64,000 nt of DNA from Eutrophocola sp964629325 (GCA_964629325.1 CAZVSC010000006.1:25668-89667), one strand, 5' to 3'. Shown: positions 50,889-60,551, counted from the first letter of the stretch. Notes: generated from the sequence alone by a model not told the origin. Numbers and translations are program-made.

Positions 50889-52427
50889 TCAGTAAGTGAA
50901 GTAGTAGCGGGCCTTGACGTAATCTTCGGTTAGCAGGGCATCGTTGCTGAAACGGGGGCGGAAGGATGTGGAACTGCGCAATTGCCGGACCAGGCGGGAT
51001 TCGATGGGGTCCGTGACGCTCAGGCTCTTGCCGAGCACCTCGACATCGGAGGTCTGCCCGAAGCGGTTGATCTTCACGCTGACATCCAGCCACCCTTTGT
51101 AATCGAGGGCTACGTCTTCTGGTATGTCATGGTAAGCGCGGGTATAGCGGTAATCGATAAAGGTCGGGATAGTGACAGGCATCACCGGGCTGAAGAGTTC
51201 GGCCATCACTTCCTGGCTGCCATTGGCTGCCCTCAGTTCACGGTAGGCTGCTTCGTATACTTCAAGAGCCGCCACGCGTTTCTTGAATAGCATAAGCCAG
51301 TCGGCCAGGTCGACACGCGCCCTGGCGATCTTTTCGGGATTCGCCGAGTCGCTGCGCAGGATATATTGCAGGCGTCTTTCCAGCGCCTCCCTGCCATGCC
51401 GGTAGCCCATGGAATTGGAGGATACACGGGACATGTCATAGAAGCCCTGCGACGAAGCAAGTGCGAGGGAAGAATTGTTGCCGTTGCTGAAGATATCGCT
51501 GTTGATGTCCATGTTAGTGGCAAAGAAATAGTTGGTGAGAGCAAGACGCCTTTCTATTTCCAGCAGGCGCGGATCGTCAACACCGAAATTATTGAGCAGT
51601 ATCTGGATCATCGTGCGATAGATATTCTGCGCATTCATCAGGCGTATGGTCCTGAAGTCCTCCGCCCCGATGGAATTGCTGACGCCATTATTCGTGTACA
51701 TGCTGGATTCCGCGGCATAGGTCAGGGTGGGGTCCATGGACAGGCGGGAATCGAACGCGAAAATATTCCACTCGGCATAGCGGGTGAGGGCCGGTAATAA
51801 TTCAACGCTGTCTCCTCCGTATGCCCGGCGTTTGAGGAAAAACAGGTATTCCTGCTGGTGATCAGCCGACACCAGGTCACCCAGGGCAATATAACTTTCT
51901 ATTTGCTTCTCGATGACTTCTTCCTGCTCCAGGTTGAACAGGCCTAGGTTTACACGATTGATGTGCAGGGCCTTGTCAAAATGCTCCAGGGCCAATTCAT
52001 GTTCGTTTCTTGACTGGTGAATCATACCCAGTGAAACGAATTCCTGGCTCAGGCCGTATTCGTAAGCGCCTCCCTGGATTTCCAGGTCGCGGATACTGCG
52101 TTCGTAATCGACGATGGCCTGGTCGAGATCGCCAGGTTCGGGCTGCTGTTCTTCGATGAAAGTCTTGTAGAGGTAATCTGTACTGCTTTGCGGGTCGCCG
52201 GTCCGGGGTAGTGACGTGATTTCCTCGATCTGCAATTCATCGTCCAGTTCGATGACGTTGATGAGTACGGGTTCGAAAATCAGGTGCGAAAGTTCATTGT
52301 TATTCTGGGCTGGTGCCGGGGCTGCAATTGCGGTCAGTGCGGCAGCAATGAGGCCATGCAACGTAACGACTCCCGGGGAGCGTCGGTTGTGGCTAATTGA
52401 ATCCTGATTGTGGTTATCGAAACTCAT
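50889..52427 (-). CDS. TPR/TonB-C-like secreted protein, paralogue 1
   Basis: 512 residues from the ATG at 52427 (an upstream TTG is possible). A signal-like segment ends near APAPAQ. A helical region includes LALEHFDKALHINRVNLGLFNLEQ, the motif shared by all three paralogues, and the protein continues with TPR-like helices. The C-terminal 90 residues (DYKGWLDVSVKINRFGQTSDVEVL, LRSSTSFRPRF) resemble the TonB C-terminal fold and end YYFTY. Without an anchor helix this domain would be free in the periplasm or bound to the envelope by partners. No recognisable enzyme motif. Confidence 0.75.
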   Translation of the reverse strand: MSFDNHNQDSISHNRRSPGVVTLHGLIAAALTAIAAPAPAQNNNELSHLIFEPVLINVIELDDELQIEEITSLPRTGDPQSSTDYLYKTFIEEQQPEPGDLDQAIVDYERSIRDLEIQGGAYEYGLSQEFVSLGMIHQSRNEHELALEHFDKALHINRVNLGLFNLEQEEVIEKQIESYIALGDLVSADHQQEYLFFLKRRAYGGDSVELLPALTRYAEWNIFAFDSRLSMDPTLTYAAESSMYTNNGVSNSIGAEDFRTIRLMNAQNIYRTMIQILLNNFGVDDPRLLEIERRLALTNYFFATNMDINSDIFSNGNNSSLALASSQGFYDMSRVSSNSMGYRHGREALERRLQYILRSDSANPEKIARARVDLADWLMLFKKRVAALEVYEAAYRELRAANGSQEVMAELFSPVMPVTIPTFIDYRYTRAYHDIPEDVALDYKGWLDVSVKINRFGQTSDVEVLGKSLSVTDPIESRLVRQLRSSTSFRPRFSNDALLTEDYVKARYYFTY

Positions 52428-52507
52428 AGTGTCGGGCAACAAACTCAGGTGTCTACTGCATCAATGATGTCCGGGTTGGGAGTCCTGTAAACAGGGGGCG
52501 CAACGGA

Positions 52508-54055
52508 TTAATAAGCATAATAGTACCGTACCTTTATATCACTTTGCGGAACCGTTTCGCCAGCCACAAACAGCGGCCGCATATGGGCAGACCGGAGCAG
52601 GTCGAGCAATCGTTCACGAATCTGCCTGCTGGTACCCTCTGAGGCGTTATCGATGACGACACGGCGCAAGGTTCCGTCCGGGCGCACATCGAAGCTCACA
52701 TCCATGTACCCGCTGTAAGGAATATTGGTGGTCTCCGAAATATTCAGGAATGCCCGGGTAAATTCGTAGGTTACATAACCGGGTACCATCAGGGCCTGCT
52801 CCGGTGAGATGAATGCCGTGATTTCAGCTTCACTCCAGTCCTGGGCCAGCAGCAATTCCCGGGCGTGGTTATAGCTGTCCCCGGCGCGGCCCGGACGGTC
52901 GAAAACCAGGTCCCAGTCGCCGATATCCAGGTATACGCGGGCAGCAGTGAAGGGATCGTCATCGGCGACTTTCACGGCAAGTTCCTGCAGGGCTTCGCGG
53001 ATGTCGGAGTATCCCCTGCGCAGCACGGTGACAGAACGGACGGACCGGTTGCGGGTGGTGTTGATACTGGTGCCAATGGCACTGTAACTGATGAACTGTT
53101 CGAGCTGCTTCTTGTAGAGGAAAGTGATATTGGCCTTTTCACGGATCACATCGAGATTTGTGCTGTCGCTATCCAGCATGTCCTCATAAATGCTGTCGGC
53201 TTTTTTCAGGCGGGGGTCGATCAACTGGTCGGGTGTGAATGACTGCATCCTGATCGAAGCCGGATTGCCAAGCAGTGCAGTCCGCGGCACGAACAGGATT
53301 TCGCTGAACTGGTCATCCTCGATGGCGACCAGTTCCCCCCGGCGCAGCATAGTGGCGCCGATACTGCCGACCTCAGTTGAATTCGACAGGCCGCTTTCAT
53401 CCTGGAACGCCTGCCGCCGGTAGGCTTCCATATTCCATTCGGCCCAATCCAGTGACGCTTCCACCAGCTCAGTACTGCCGGGGTCGAGATTCTGTGAGAG
53501 CAGGTAATACAGGTACTCGTGATACTTGTCAGCTTCGGCAAAATTCCTGGTGTTCTTGCTGAATTCGATGAGCGCACGTACGGCTTCGACCTGCCCCATG
53601 GTAAACAAACCCTGGTTGACGCGACTGATATGCATGGCGTCCTCGTAGGCTTTTACGGCGTTCTCCCGGTCACCCAGCTGCTCATAAAGTTTTCCCGTGG
53701 CGAGGTACTCCTGGGCGAGCACCGGTTCATAAATACCGCTGGTTTCAATCAGGCTGTTGATGCTTTCTTCGTAACTGCGGATGTCTTCCAGGATTTCCGA
53801 GGGCAAGCGTGAGGGTATGTCGGGTAACGCAGGAATCTCGGTGGCTATGTCGTCCCGGTAACCCGAAGAATAAAGAACCTGCTCAGGGTCGACTTCGTAC
53901 ACGGCATCGAAAAACAGGTTGTTCAGTTCGCTGCGTGACTGCCCCAGGGCCGTTACCGGCAGCAACAGCAATGCCAGCAGGCCAAGCACACAGGGTTGCG
54001 CCAGGCAGGGCCAGGCCGGAGGCGACTGTGGTATGGGTGTAGGCATCGGGCTCAT
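52508..54055 (-). CDS. TPR/TonB-C-like secreted protein, paralogue 2
   Basis: 515 residues with a signal peptide (VLGLLALLLLPVTALGQ). The motif AVKAYEDAMHISRVNQGLFTMGQ matches its neighbours, then helical repeats follow, and a C-terminal TonB-C-like domain (PYSGYMDVSFDVRPDGTLRRVVI, LRSAHMRPLF) that ends VRYYYAY. It lies 80 bp downstream of the next copy and about 80 bp upstream of paralogue 1, in the same direction. Confidence 0.75.
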   Translation of the reverse strand: MSPMPTPIPQSPPAWPCLAQPCVLGLLALLLLPVTALGQSRSELNNLFFDAVYEVDPEQVLYSSGYRDDIATEIPALPDIPSRLPSEILEDIRSYEESINSLIETSGIYEPVLAQEYLATGKLYEQLGDRENAVKAYEDAMHISRVNQGLFTMGQVEAVRALIEFSKNTRNFAEADKYHEYLYYLLSQNLDPGSTELVEASLDWAEWNMEAYRRQAFQDESGLSNSTEVGSIGATMLRRGELVAIEDDQFSEILFVPRTALLGNPASIRMQSFTPDQLIDPRLKKADSIYEDMLDSDSTNLDVIREKANITFLYKKQLEQFISYSAIGTSINTTRNRSVRSVTVLRRGYSDIREALQELAVKVADDDPFTAARVYLDIGDWDLVFDRPGRAGDSYNHARELLLAQDWSEAEITAFISPEQALMVPGYVTYEFTRAFLNISETTNIPYSGYMDVSFDVRPDGTLRRVVIDNASEGTSRQIRERLLDLLRSAHMRPLFVAGETVPQSDIKVRYYYAY

Positions 54056-54084
54056 GGCCAGGCTGATGGCATCTGTGGAAAGGG

Positions 54085-55704
54085 TCAGTAGTAATAAAAG
54101 TATCGCAGTTGTATGTCCTGCTCATCCACGCTTTCCATGCCGGCGAATGTCGGACGAAAACGCTGGTTTCGCAGGTATTCCACCAGGGCAGAGCGCACCT
54201 GCTGCGGGGTATTTTCACTGGCGGCCATCACGTTCACACCGGACAGGTTGCCGAAACGATCCTTGTCTACGGTCACGTCGATATAGCCCTTGTAAGGGAT
54301 TTCGACCTGGGCCGGGATGCTGAAAAACTCCCGACTGAAATTGTGGATGCCGAAAGCCGGAACTGCGACGAGGGGGCTCGGCGACAGCAAAGCTTGCGCA
54401 TCTTCATGGGAATAACCATTGGCTGCCAGGATGTCCAGTGCCTGGTCATAAGCACTGAATGCGCGCTGAGGGCGCTCGAAGCTCAGGTGCAGGTCTCCCA
54501 GTGCAATAAAGGCGTGGGCTTTTTCCTCGGGGGTCGTTGACGGCGACTCCGCGATTTCGGCAGTCATTTCCTCGAAAGCGTTCTTGGTCTGTATATACCG
54601 CCGGTTCGTGATCATGCCTGCATCGCTTGTGTATTCCTGGTTGACGCGGTTGAACGCGATGGAGCCCTGGTCACGGATATTCTCGTACTGGTCGAGCTCT
54701 TTCTTGAGCAGGTAACTGATATTGGCAAGTTTCAGTTGCAAGGCTTCCTTTTCCCGCAGACTCTCCGGCGAGTCGTCGTCCAGTTGCTCGAGGAGGGTCT
54801 CGTAAATCTCCTCTGCCTCGTAAAGCCTCTGGTTGATGACGATGTCATTGCTCAGGGCCAGCGGTATGCTGCGCAGGTTGTAGTCGGTGATCGCGGCATT
54901 GGTTACCACGGAGTTCTGGTTCAGCATGGGCATGCGCATGCTGAATGACACCGACTGTACCTGTTCGCCACCGGAACCTGAATCCACCAGGTCGCGATTT
55001 ACCAGGGGAACGTTGAGGGTCATGCGATTCTCGATATTCCTTGCCGCATCAATGCTGTCGGTCAGGTTGACTGGATACGAATACGAGTCACGGTAGCCTT
55101 TGATATAGGCTTCCACGTTCCAGTCCGCCCAGTCGAGCTTGGCACTGACAAGACGCGGATCGTCAGGCGCCAGGTTCTTGTCCTGCAGGTAGTACAGGTA
55201 ATGTTTGTGATTGTCGACCTCTACGAAATCGCCCCGGGCAATATGGGTGCGAATGAGGTATTCCACGAGCTTTGACTGGTCCAGGTTGAACAGGCCCTTG
55301 TTCACTTTCTGGATATGCATGGCGTCTTCGAAGGCTTCTATTGCACTTTCGTATTCGCCTTGCTGGAAATAGAGTACACCGAGTGCTTCATAGTGTTCGG
55401 ACAGTTCCTGTGAATACAGCCCGTTATTCTCAATGGCATTACTGATAGCGGCCAGATAACTGTCTACAGATCCCGCCTTGTCGTCTTCATCGGCAGCGAC
55501 CGAAACACCTGCAGCATTGGCGGTCCCGACGTCACGGCTGTCTGCGACGGCATCGGGTCGGGCCGTTTCGAAAATCAGGGTCGCCAGGGGATTGGCCGTC
55601 TGCGCACTGACGTCGGCACCCGGGAACAGGCATAACAGACATAGCAGCAACGCGATGGCGCGCATCGTGCCGAATGATGTTGCACTACTGACAGGTATGT
55701 TCAT
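54085..55704 (-). CDS. TPR/TonB-C-like secreted protein, paralogue 3
   Basis: 539 residues from the ATG at 55704; the frame extends upstream only through a TTG. Signal peptide (AIALLLCLLCLFPGADVSAQ). SAIEAFEDAMHIQKVNKGLFNLDQ carries the family motif. A long helical middle follows and then a C-terminal domain (PYKGYIDVTVDKDRFGNLSGVNVM, LRNQRFRPTF) ending LRYFYYY. First in transcription order of the three tandem copies, so the shared promoter probably lies before 55704. Confidence 0.75.
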   Translation of the reverse strand: MNIPVSSATSFGTMRAIALLLCLLCLFPGADVSAQTANPLATLIFETARPDAVADSRDVGTANAAGVSVAADEDDKAGSVDSYLAAISNAIENNGLYSQELSEHYEALGVLYFQQGEYESAIEAFEDAMHIQKVNKGLFNLDQSKLVEYLIRTHIARGDFVEVDNHKHYLYYLQDKNLAPDDPRLVSAKLDWADWNVEAYIKGYRDSYSYPVNLTDSIDAARNIENRMTLNVPLVNRDLVDSGSGGEQVQSVSFSMRMPMLNQNSVVTNAAITDYNLRSIPLALSNDIVINQRLYEAEEIYETLLEQLDDDSPESLREKEALQLKLANISYLLKKELDQYENIRDQGSIAFNRVNQEYTSDAGMITNRRYIQTKNAFEEMTAEIAESPSTTPEEKAHAFIALGDLHLSFERPQRAFSAYDQALDILAANGYSHEDAQALLSPSPLVAVPAFGIHNFSREFFSIPAQVEIPYKGYIDVTVDKDRFGNLSGVNVMAASENTPQQVRSALVEYLRNQRFRPTFAGMESVDEQDIQLRYFYYY

Positions 55705-55925
55705 GTTCTGTCGCTCGCTGCCACTGTTATTCAAGATTTCCTCTGCAATTGGTCAACTACGTGCATGCACAGTTGCTATCATTACCGGATCGTCCGGTCA
55801 GTCGCCGGTTGCAGAATCCGGGCTGGACAGCCGGTCAGGAAAAAGACCGGCCCTGCCGGTCAATGTTACACCCGGGAGCCGGAATTTAAAGTGCTGCCGG
55901 TTCCGTTAACCAGGAGTTTCCAGAC

Positions 55926-56603
55926 ATGCATACTGTACTCATCACCGGCGCCAGCCGCGGCATCGGCCTTGAATTCACCCGCCAGTACCTGGCCCGCGGC
56001 AGCCGGGTGATCGCCTGCTGCCGGAATCCTGACAGTGCCAGTGCCCTGCAGGCCTTGGCAAGCCCGGCTCTGGAAGTGGTTGGCCTGGACGTCAGCGACG
56101 GTGCCGCCGTGGCCGGCCTGCCCGCAACCTTGCCTGGCCGGTCCCTGGACCTTTTCATCAACAATGCCGGCATATACGGGGATCACCAGGGCCTGGCGGA
56201 TGCGGACTGGGCAGAATGGCTTGCCGTGATGTCGGTCAATGTCATTGCACCGCTGATGCTGACCCGTGCCCTGCTGCCGTTGATGGCCGCAAACGGCAAG
56301 CTGGTGTACCTGAGCTCGAAAATGGGCTCGATTGCCGATAACAGCGGGGGCGGCGCCTATGTCTACCGGTCCTCGAAAACGGCGCTTAACCAGGTCGTCA
56401 AAAGCCTGTCGATCGACCTCGCCAGCCGGGGCTTGGCCACGGCCGCCCTGCATCCGGGCTGGGTGCAGACCGACATGGGCGGGCCCAATGCCCTGATCGA
56501 TACCGCCACCAGTGTGGCCGGCCTCACAGGCGTTATCGACCGGCTCGACGTCGCCAGCAGCGGCAGATTCTTCAATTATGACGGCCAGGAAATCCCCTGG
56601 TGA
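55926..56603 (+). CDS. Short-chain dehydrogenase/reductase
   Basis: 225 residues. N-terminal Rossmann motif TGASRGIGLEF, NNAG, an active-site Tyr in VYRSSK (YxxxK), and catalytic Ser in VYLSSK. The protein resembles the C-factor (CsgA)-like SDR branch, in which several marine members reduce small carbonyls. NAD(P) preference cannot be stated. Monocistronic and convergent with the cytochrome P460 gene. Confidence 0.88.
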   Translation: MHTVLITGASRGIGLEFTRQYLARGSRVIACCRNPDSASALQALASPALEVVGLDVSDGAAVAGLPATLPGRSLDLFINNAGIYGDHQGLADADWAEWLAVMSVNVIAPLMLTRALLPLMAANGKLVYLSSKMGSIADNSGGGAYVYRSSKTALNQVVKSLSIDLASRGLATAALHPGWVQTDMGGPNALIDTATSVAGLTGVIDRLDVASSGRFFNYDGQEIPW

Positions 56604-56604
56604 T

Positions 56605-56680
56605 GGCAAAAGTCTGGCTTTGATAATTAATAACTAATTTATGATTATTTATATTAGCTATTAATTATCAAAGAATTGCC
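56605..56680. terminator. Long AT-rich inverted repeat between convergent genes
   Basis: CTTTGATAATTAATA (56618-56632) pairs exactly with TATTAATTATCAAAG (56659-56673), and CTAAT/ATTAG extend the stem inside; GGCAA/TTGCC extend it outside with an internal loop. The element lies one base past the SDR stop and six bases before the P460 stop. It can act as a bidirectional terminator, although the stem is mostly A-T; a miniature transposon relic is another reading. Confidence 0.6.
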
Positions 56681-56686
56681 ATCCGC

Positions 56687-57247
56687 TCACTCGCTGACCA
56701 GGTCCCGGATCGTGGGGTAAAACTGGGTGAATGTGCCGTCATAGGCGCCTTCCGGCATGTGGCACTGGATGCAGTTGCTGTTGTCGGGCATCCGGGTGGA
56801 GAGTGTTCCCGCGGGTGCCTGGGCGTCATAGAGGTAAAATGCCCGGCCCTCGCTGAAGCGTTCCCGGTCAATCACGTGAATTTCCTTTGCCTGCAAGGCG
56901 CCCTGAACGAAACCCGGCAATTGCGGACTGGACTCCCCCTCGCTGGCATAGAAGGACAGGAGGAACATGGTGCCGTCGGCATAGCGGCCATGATCCTTGA
57001 AATAACGGTATGCAGCCGGTTCCATCTGGACAACACCGAGGGTCCCCGGGTTCTGTGGATCGAAAGGCTCGTCACCATACTCGCTGCCCACCGAGCTGCC
57101 AAGGTGGATCCACTGGTCAGTATCGGCGGGAAAATTCAGCTGGTTGTCGTCGTTGTAACGGGCCATGCCCACATTGTCCTGCGCCTGGAGCAGGGGCGTT
57201 GCGGCGCACAGGATGGCCAGGCCCAACAATCGGTTAACGGTATGCAT
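56687..57247 (-). CDS. Cytochrome P460 family protein
   Basis: 186 residues from ATG 57247, preceded by an AGGAGAG site; a GTG one codon earlier is in frame. Signal peptide (AILCAATPLLQAQ). The heme-binding CIQCH is at 159-163. The fold pattern (LNFPADTDQWIHLGSSVG, PAAYRYFKDHGRYADGTMFLL) matches cytochrome P460, a periplasmic family that can oxidise hydroxylamine or NO-type substrates. Whether the Lys-heme cross-link is present cannot be judged by eye. Confidence 0.85.
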   Translation of the reverse strand: MHTVNRLLGLAILCAATPLLQAQDNVGMARYNDDNQLNFPADTDQWIHLGSSVGSEYGDEPFDPQNPGTLGVVQMEPAAYRYFKDHGRYADGTMFLLSFYASEGESSPQLPGFVQGALQAKEIHVIDRERFSEGRAFYLYDAQAPAGTLSTRMPDNSNCIQCHMPEGAYDGTFTQFYPTIRDLVSE

Positions 57248-57348
57248 CACTCTCTCCTTTGTTTGTGCTCCCGGGGGAAAAGCGTATCCGTTTTGTCACT
57301 GTCAGACAAAACTATTCAGCAATTAGGCAAACAATAACCAACTAAATA

Positions 57349-57933
57349 TCAGGGGAGGCGTTTCACCAGCAGCATGGCGTCGCCGGTGTAATGGATGAGC
57401 GGATGGGGCACGATCGTCTTGCGCATGGTCTCCTGGTACCCGAGCCGCCGGTAAAAATCATGGGCGATACGGTTGCCCTCGAGCACAATCAGAGACATTT
57501 TGGTCAGTTGCTTCTCGCGGCATTTCTCCTCGGCCATTTGCATGAGGATGCGGGCAATGCCCCTGCGCCGCCATGCTTCAGCGACGGCCAGGCCGGCAAT
57601 GTAGAAACTGCCCGGCTCTTCAAGCAGCCAGTAGGGTTTCAGGACGGGATCGTCCACCACATAGTCATTGTCTTCCTGCATCACGTAAGCCAGCAGCACG
57701 GCAACGACCCCGCCGTTGTCGACGTCGGCCACCAGGCAGTTTTCATAACTGAAGTCGGTATTGCGACGCTCGTAACGCTGCTGCCCGATGTCGAGGAGGT
57801 TGTCCCCGGGCTTTGCCTGCTTTGACCAGATGTAGTCCGAGATGCCGTCCGAGGCAACGGAGTAGAGTTCGGCGATCCGGCGTGCGTCCTGCCTGGTGGC
57901 AGGACGGTAGGTGATCGCCCAGTTGGAGGTCAT
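57349..57933 (-). CDS. GNAT family acetyltransferase
   Basis: 194 residues. The acetyl-CoA site reads VAEAWRRRGIARILMQMAEE, followed by LTKMSLIVLEGNRIAHDFYRRLGY, both standard GNAT features. Overlaps the carotenoid oxygenase stop by one base (TGATG) on the same strand, so the two are probably translated together. Acceptor unknown. Confidence 0.88.
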   Translation of the reverse strand: MTSNWAITYRPATRQDARRIAELYSVASDGISDYIWSKQAKPGDNLLDIGQQRYERRNTDFSYENCLVADVDNGGVVAVLLAYVMQEDNDYVVDDPVLKPYWLLEEPGSFYIAGLAVAEAWRRRGIARILMQMAEEKCREKQLTKMSLIVLEGNRIAHDFYRRLGYQETMRKTIVPHPLIHYTGDAMLLVKRLP

Positions 57934-59393
57934 CAGACCGGGCTGAGTTTGCGCTCGTCCGCCCAGTTCCCGTGCAGGCCTTGCCGCAGGCGGAAGGGCA
58001 GATTCACGCTGCCGATCGGGCCGTCTTCAATGTGCTGTGCATCGAGGATGGCCAGTTTCGAGTAGTTGTTGACGATGTCATCTACCAGTGCGATCAGGTA
58101 GCCGTCTCCCTGGGGGGAGTCGGGGCTGCGCGGCACAAAGCAGGGTTCCTGGATGACACTGTCCGGACCGCACCACCACTCGCTCTGCTTGCCGGTGAGG
58201 AAATCCATGTATCCCAGCTTGTTCAGCATCAGACCGGAGGCGCGCCCGCCGGGGCCATTGAACTGGAGGCTCTGGTCCATCACCAGCAGCCAGCCATAGT
58301 CGTGGTGTTGCGTGGCGTATCGATCGTCGATGCGCGGGAATTCTCCCACCATCTCGGTCATTTTCTCCATGCTTTCAAAATCCTCACCCTTGCTGTTGAA
58401 ATCAACGGTCCAGCGGGTCATGTAGGATGCCGCTTCCTGCGGCTTGTATGGTGCGCCATGGACATCGGGAAAGAAGGGAAACATGTTGTTCCTGGCCACG
58501 GGCACGTCGAAGAACACCTTCGTCCCGTCGTTGAAGGCATTCATGACATGGGAGCAGAACAGGTTCGGCCCCTTGAACCATTTCATGTCCTTGCCTTCGC
58601 CGTTGCGCGGCAGCACACCCAGGTAAATGGGCAGCGTGGTGTCAAAGCCGAAGTAGGGCATGTTCTTTTCCACGCGCTCCCAGTTGCAGATGATGGGAAT
58701 GACATGGATGACGATGTAATCCTCGGTAACGCCGAAGTCATGCAGCATGCAGGTATAGGGCACCTTGAACCACACTTCTTTGAGCAGCTCGCCCTTGGGG
58801 CTGATTTCCATGTAGGTGCAGTCATCGGTACACAATCCTTTCGACCCATAGCTGAAAGCCACCATGTTGCCGGTAATCGGGTCTATTTTCGGGTGCGCGG
58901 TGAATGTCTCGCTGGTGAGCTTGCCGTCGAAATCGGTATAGCCGAAGGTTTCCAGCGTCAGCGGATCCATCAGCAGGGGAGGACTGTCTTCCTTCAGGGC
59001 ATAGAGCCTTCCCGCATGCACGATTGGCGTGGTGTTGGCCGTGCCGCGTATGGTGCCCTTGACCGTTGGATCATCCGTAAGTGGATTGCGATAGGCGCCG
59101 AACAGGGCCTTGTCCGCCTGCCGCTCCAGTTTCCACTTGTCTGTGCGTGCGTAACGCTGCCTGAAATCGACCTTGCCGCCACGAAAGCGGAACAGGGAGA
59201 TCATGCCGTCGCCGTTGAAGAACTGGTCGTCGTCAAATTTTGGCGGAAACTGCTGGTCGGGGTGCACACGATGAAAGGTGCCATTGAGCTGGGGGGGGAT
59301 TTCACCCTCGGTTTCGCAGTCGTAGATGTCCCCCTCGAAACGCAGCATGTTGAGAATGCCGGTGAAGGCGCGGGTTTCGGGATAATGTGCCAT
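57933..59393 (-). CDS. Carotenoid oxygenase family protein
   Basis: 486-residue non-heme iron dioxygenase of the carotenoid cleavage/lignostilbene family. The four His ligands of the iron are in place: H167 (FTAHPK), H218 (CMLHDF), H282 (FCSHVM) and H474 (QGLHGNW). The family cleaves C=C bonds of carotenoids, apocarotenoids or stilbenes. No carotenoid synthesis genes are in the window; lignostilbene- or apocarotenoid-type substrates are both possible. Promoter in the 121-bp spacer to shikimate kinase. Confidence 0.93.
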   Translation of the reverse strand: MAHYPETRAFTGILNMLRFEGDIYDCETEGEIPPQLNGTFHRVHPDQQFPPKFDDDQFFNGDGMISLFRFRGGKVDFRQRYARTDKWKLERQADKALFGAYRNPLTDDPTVKGTIRGTANTTPIVHAGRLYALKEDSPPLLMDPLTLETFGYTDFDGKLTSETFTAHPKIDPITGNMVAFSYGSKGLCTDDCTYMEISPKGELLKEVWFKVPYTCMLHDFGVTEDYIVIHVIPIICNWERVEKNMPYFGFDTTLPIYLGVLPRNGEGKDMKWFKGPNLFCSHVMNAFNDGTKVFFDVPVARNNMFPFFPDVHGAPYKPQEAASYMTRWTVDFNSKGEDFESMEKMTEMVGEFPRIDDRYATQHHDYGWLLVMDQSLQFNGPGGRASGLMLNKLGYMDFLTGKQSEWWCGPDSVIQEPCFVPRSPDSPQGDGYLIALVDDIVNNYSKLAILDAQHIEDGPIGSVNLPFRLRQGLHGNWADERKLSPV

Positions 59394-59514
59394 GGCGTTA
59401 CTCCGTTTTCAGCCTGCCCGATTAAACCCGAGCGATACCTGATTTTCAATTGTTCGGTCTTTGATGTTGTCGGAAATCCGGGGGTTATTGACCGGAATCA
59501 AGCAGGCGGGGGGA

Positions 59515-60021
59515 TCAATCCAGGGCGTTCAGGATCGCTGCGCAGACTTCATCCTGGTTGATGCCGTCGCTGGCAATGGTGATGTCGGCGTAGCGCCGGT
59601 AGAGTACGGAACGTTCCTCGAACAGCTCCTCGAAACTCTGGTCCGGGCGGCGGGCAATGCCGCGCTGGTCGTAATCCGTGATCCGCTGTTTCAGGGTGTC
59701 CAGGGTGACGTCCAGGAAAATGATGACGCCATCTCCGGCCAGGTGGGCCATGCTTTTCTCGCTGTAGACGACACTGCCGCCGGTGGAGATGACCGTGTGT
59801 TCCACGGCCAGTTGCGTGACCCACTTTTCCTCGATGTCACGCAGCACCATGTAGCCGTCGTTGTCGACGATATCCTGCAGCGAGCGATGTTCATGACTCT
59901 GGATGACCACGTCGGTGTCGACGAAATCCCGCGAAGTCTTCTTGGCGAGCAGGACGCCGATTGTGCTTTTGCCGGAGCCGGGCATGCCGATGAGGACAAG
60001 GTTGGTTTTTGCTGCTGCCAT
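59515..60021 (-). CDS. aroK: Shikimate kinase
   Basis: 168 residues. P-loop GMPGSGKST, the DT(D)VVIQ shikimate segment (FVDTDVVIQ), GGSVVYS and the RP(D)QSFEELFEER lid region define the family. Fifth step of the chorismate pathway. This is a stand-alone copy without aroB beside it, unlike the usual aroKB operon, so it might be an extra copy or a specialised homologue. Confidence 0.88.
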   Translation of the reverse strand: MAAAKTNLVLIGMPGSGKSTIGVLLAKKTSRDFVDTDVVIQSHEHRSLQDIVDNDGYMVLRDIEEKWVTQLAVEHTVISTGGSVVYSEKSMAHLAGDGVIIFLDVTLDTLKQRITDYDQRGIARRPDQSFEELFEERSVLYRRYADITIASDGINQDEVCAAILNALD

Positions 60022-60107
60022 GGTGGGAACTGCTTGAATGTAAAGCGGCGATTATACCTTGTGCGCGGCCGATTCAGGAATCCGGCAGGCGGTTGCAGGC
60101 CGGAAGT

Positions 60108-60551
60108 TCAGTCGCCGAGGTCGGTAATGGCGAAATGGATGCTGTTGCGGCCAAAGCCTTCGCGGTCGTAAAACCGGTGGGCGTCGGTGCGATGCATGCC
60201 GGAATCCAGGTGCAATTGCGTGCAGCCTGCTGCCCGGGCGAAGGATTTCAGCCAGTCGATCATGGCCTTGCCGGCGCCCCGGGAGCGGGTGTTTTCATCC
60301 GTCACCAGATCATCGACGTACAGGTGCCTGCCCCAGGCAAGTTTCTCGTTGATCACGAATCCGGCAATGCAGGCTGGCCGGCCATCCATGAAAGCGCAGG
60401 CAACGTGGTAACCGGCATCTCGCTGCTGCATCCTTATGCGGGCGACCAGGCTTTCCCGGGTGTACTGGGGCCTGAGCTGGAGCAGCACCGGCGCGATAGC
60501 GGCCAGGTCGGCATCACTGTCGACCAGCCGTACGGCGAATTGATCAGTCAT
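60108..60551 (-). CDS. GNAT family acetyltransferase
   Basis: 147 residues from the ATG at 60551, which overlaps the lipocalin stop by 8 bp. GNAT motif A reads TDENTRSRGAGKAMIDWLK, followed by QLHLDSGMHRTDAHRFYDREGF. The AHRFY segment is typical of small acetyltransferases annotated as amino-acid or aminoglycoside-like. Acceptor unknown. Confidence 0.88.
   Translation of the reverse strand: MTDQFAVRLVDSDADLAAIAPVLLQLRPQYTRESLVARIRMQQRDAGYHVACAFMDGRPACIAGFVINEKLAWGRHLYVDDLVTDENTRSRGAGKAMIDWLKSFARAAGCTQLHLDSGMHRTDAHRFYDREGFGRNSIHFAITDLGD

Noticed and set aside
56618..56673. AT-rich palindrome as a replication origin
   Set aside because: No DnaA boxes or dnaA/gidA context; too short, and located between two convergent genes.
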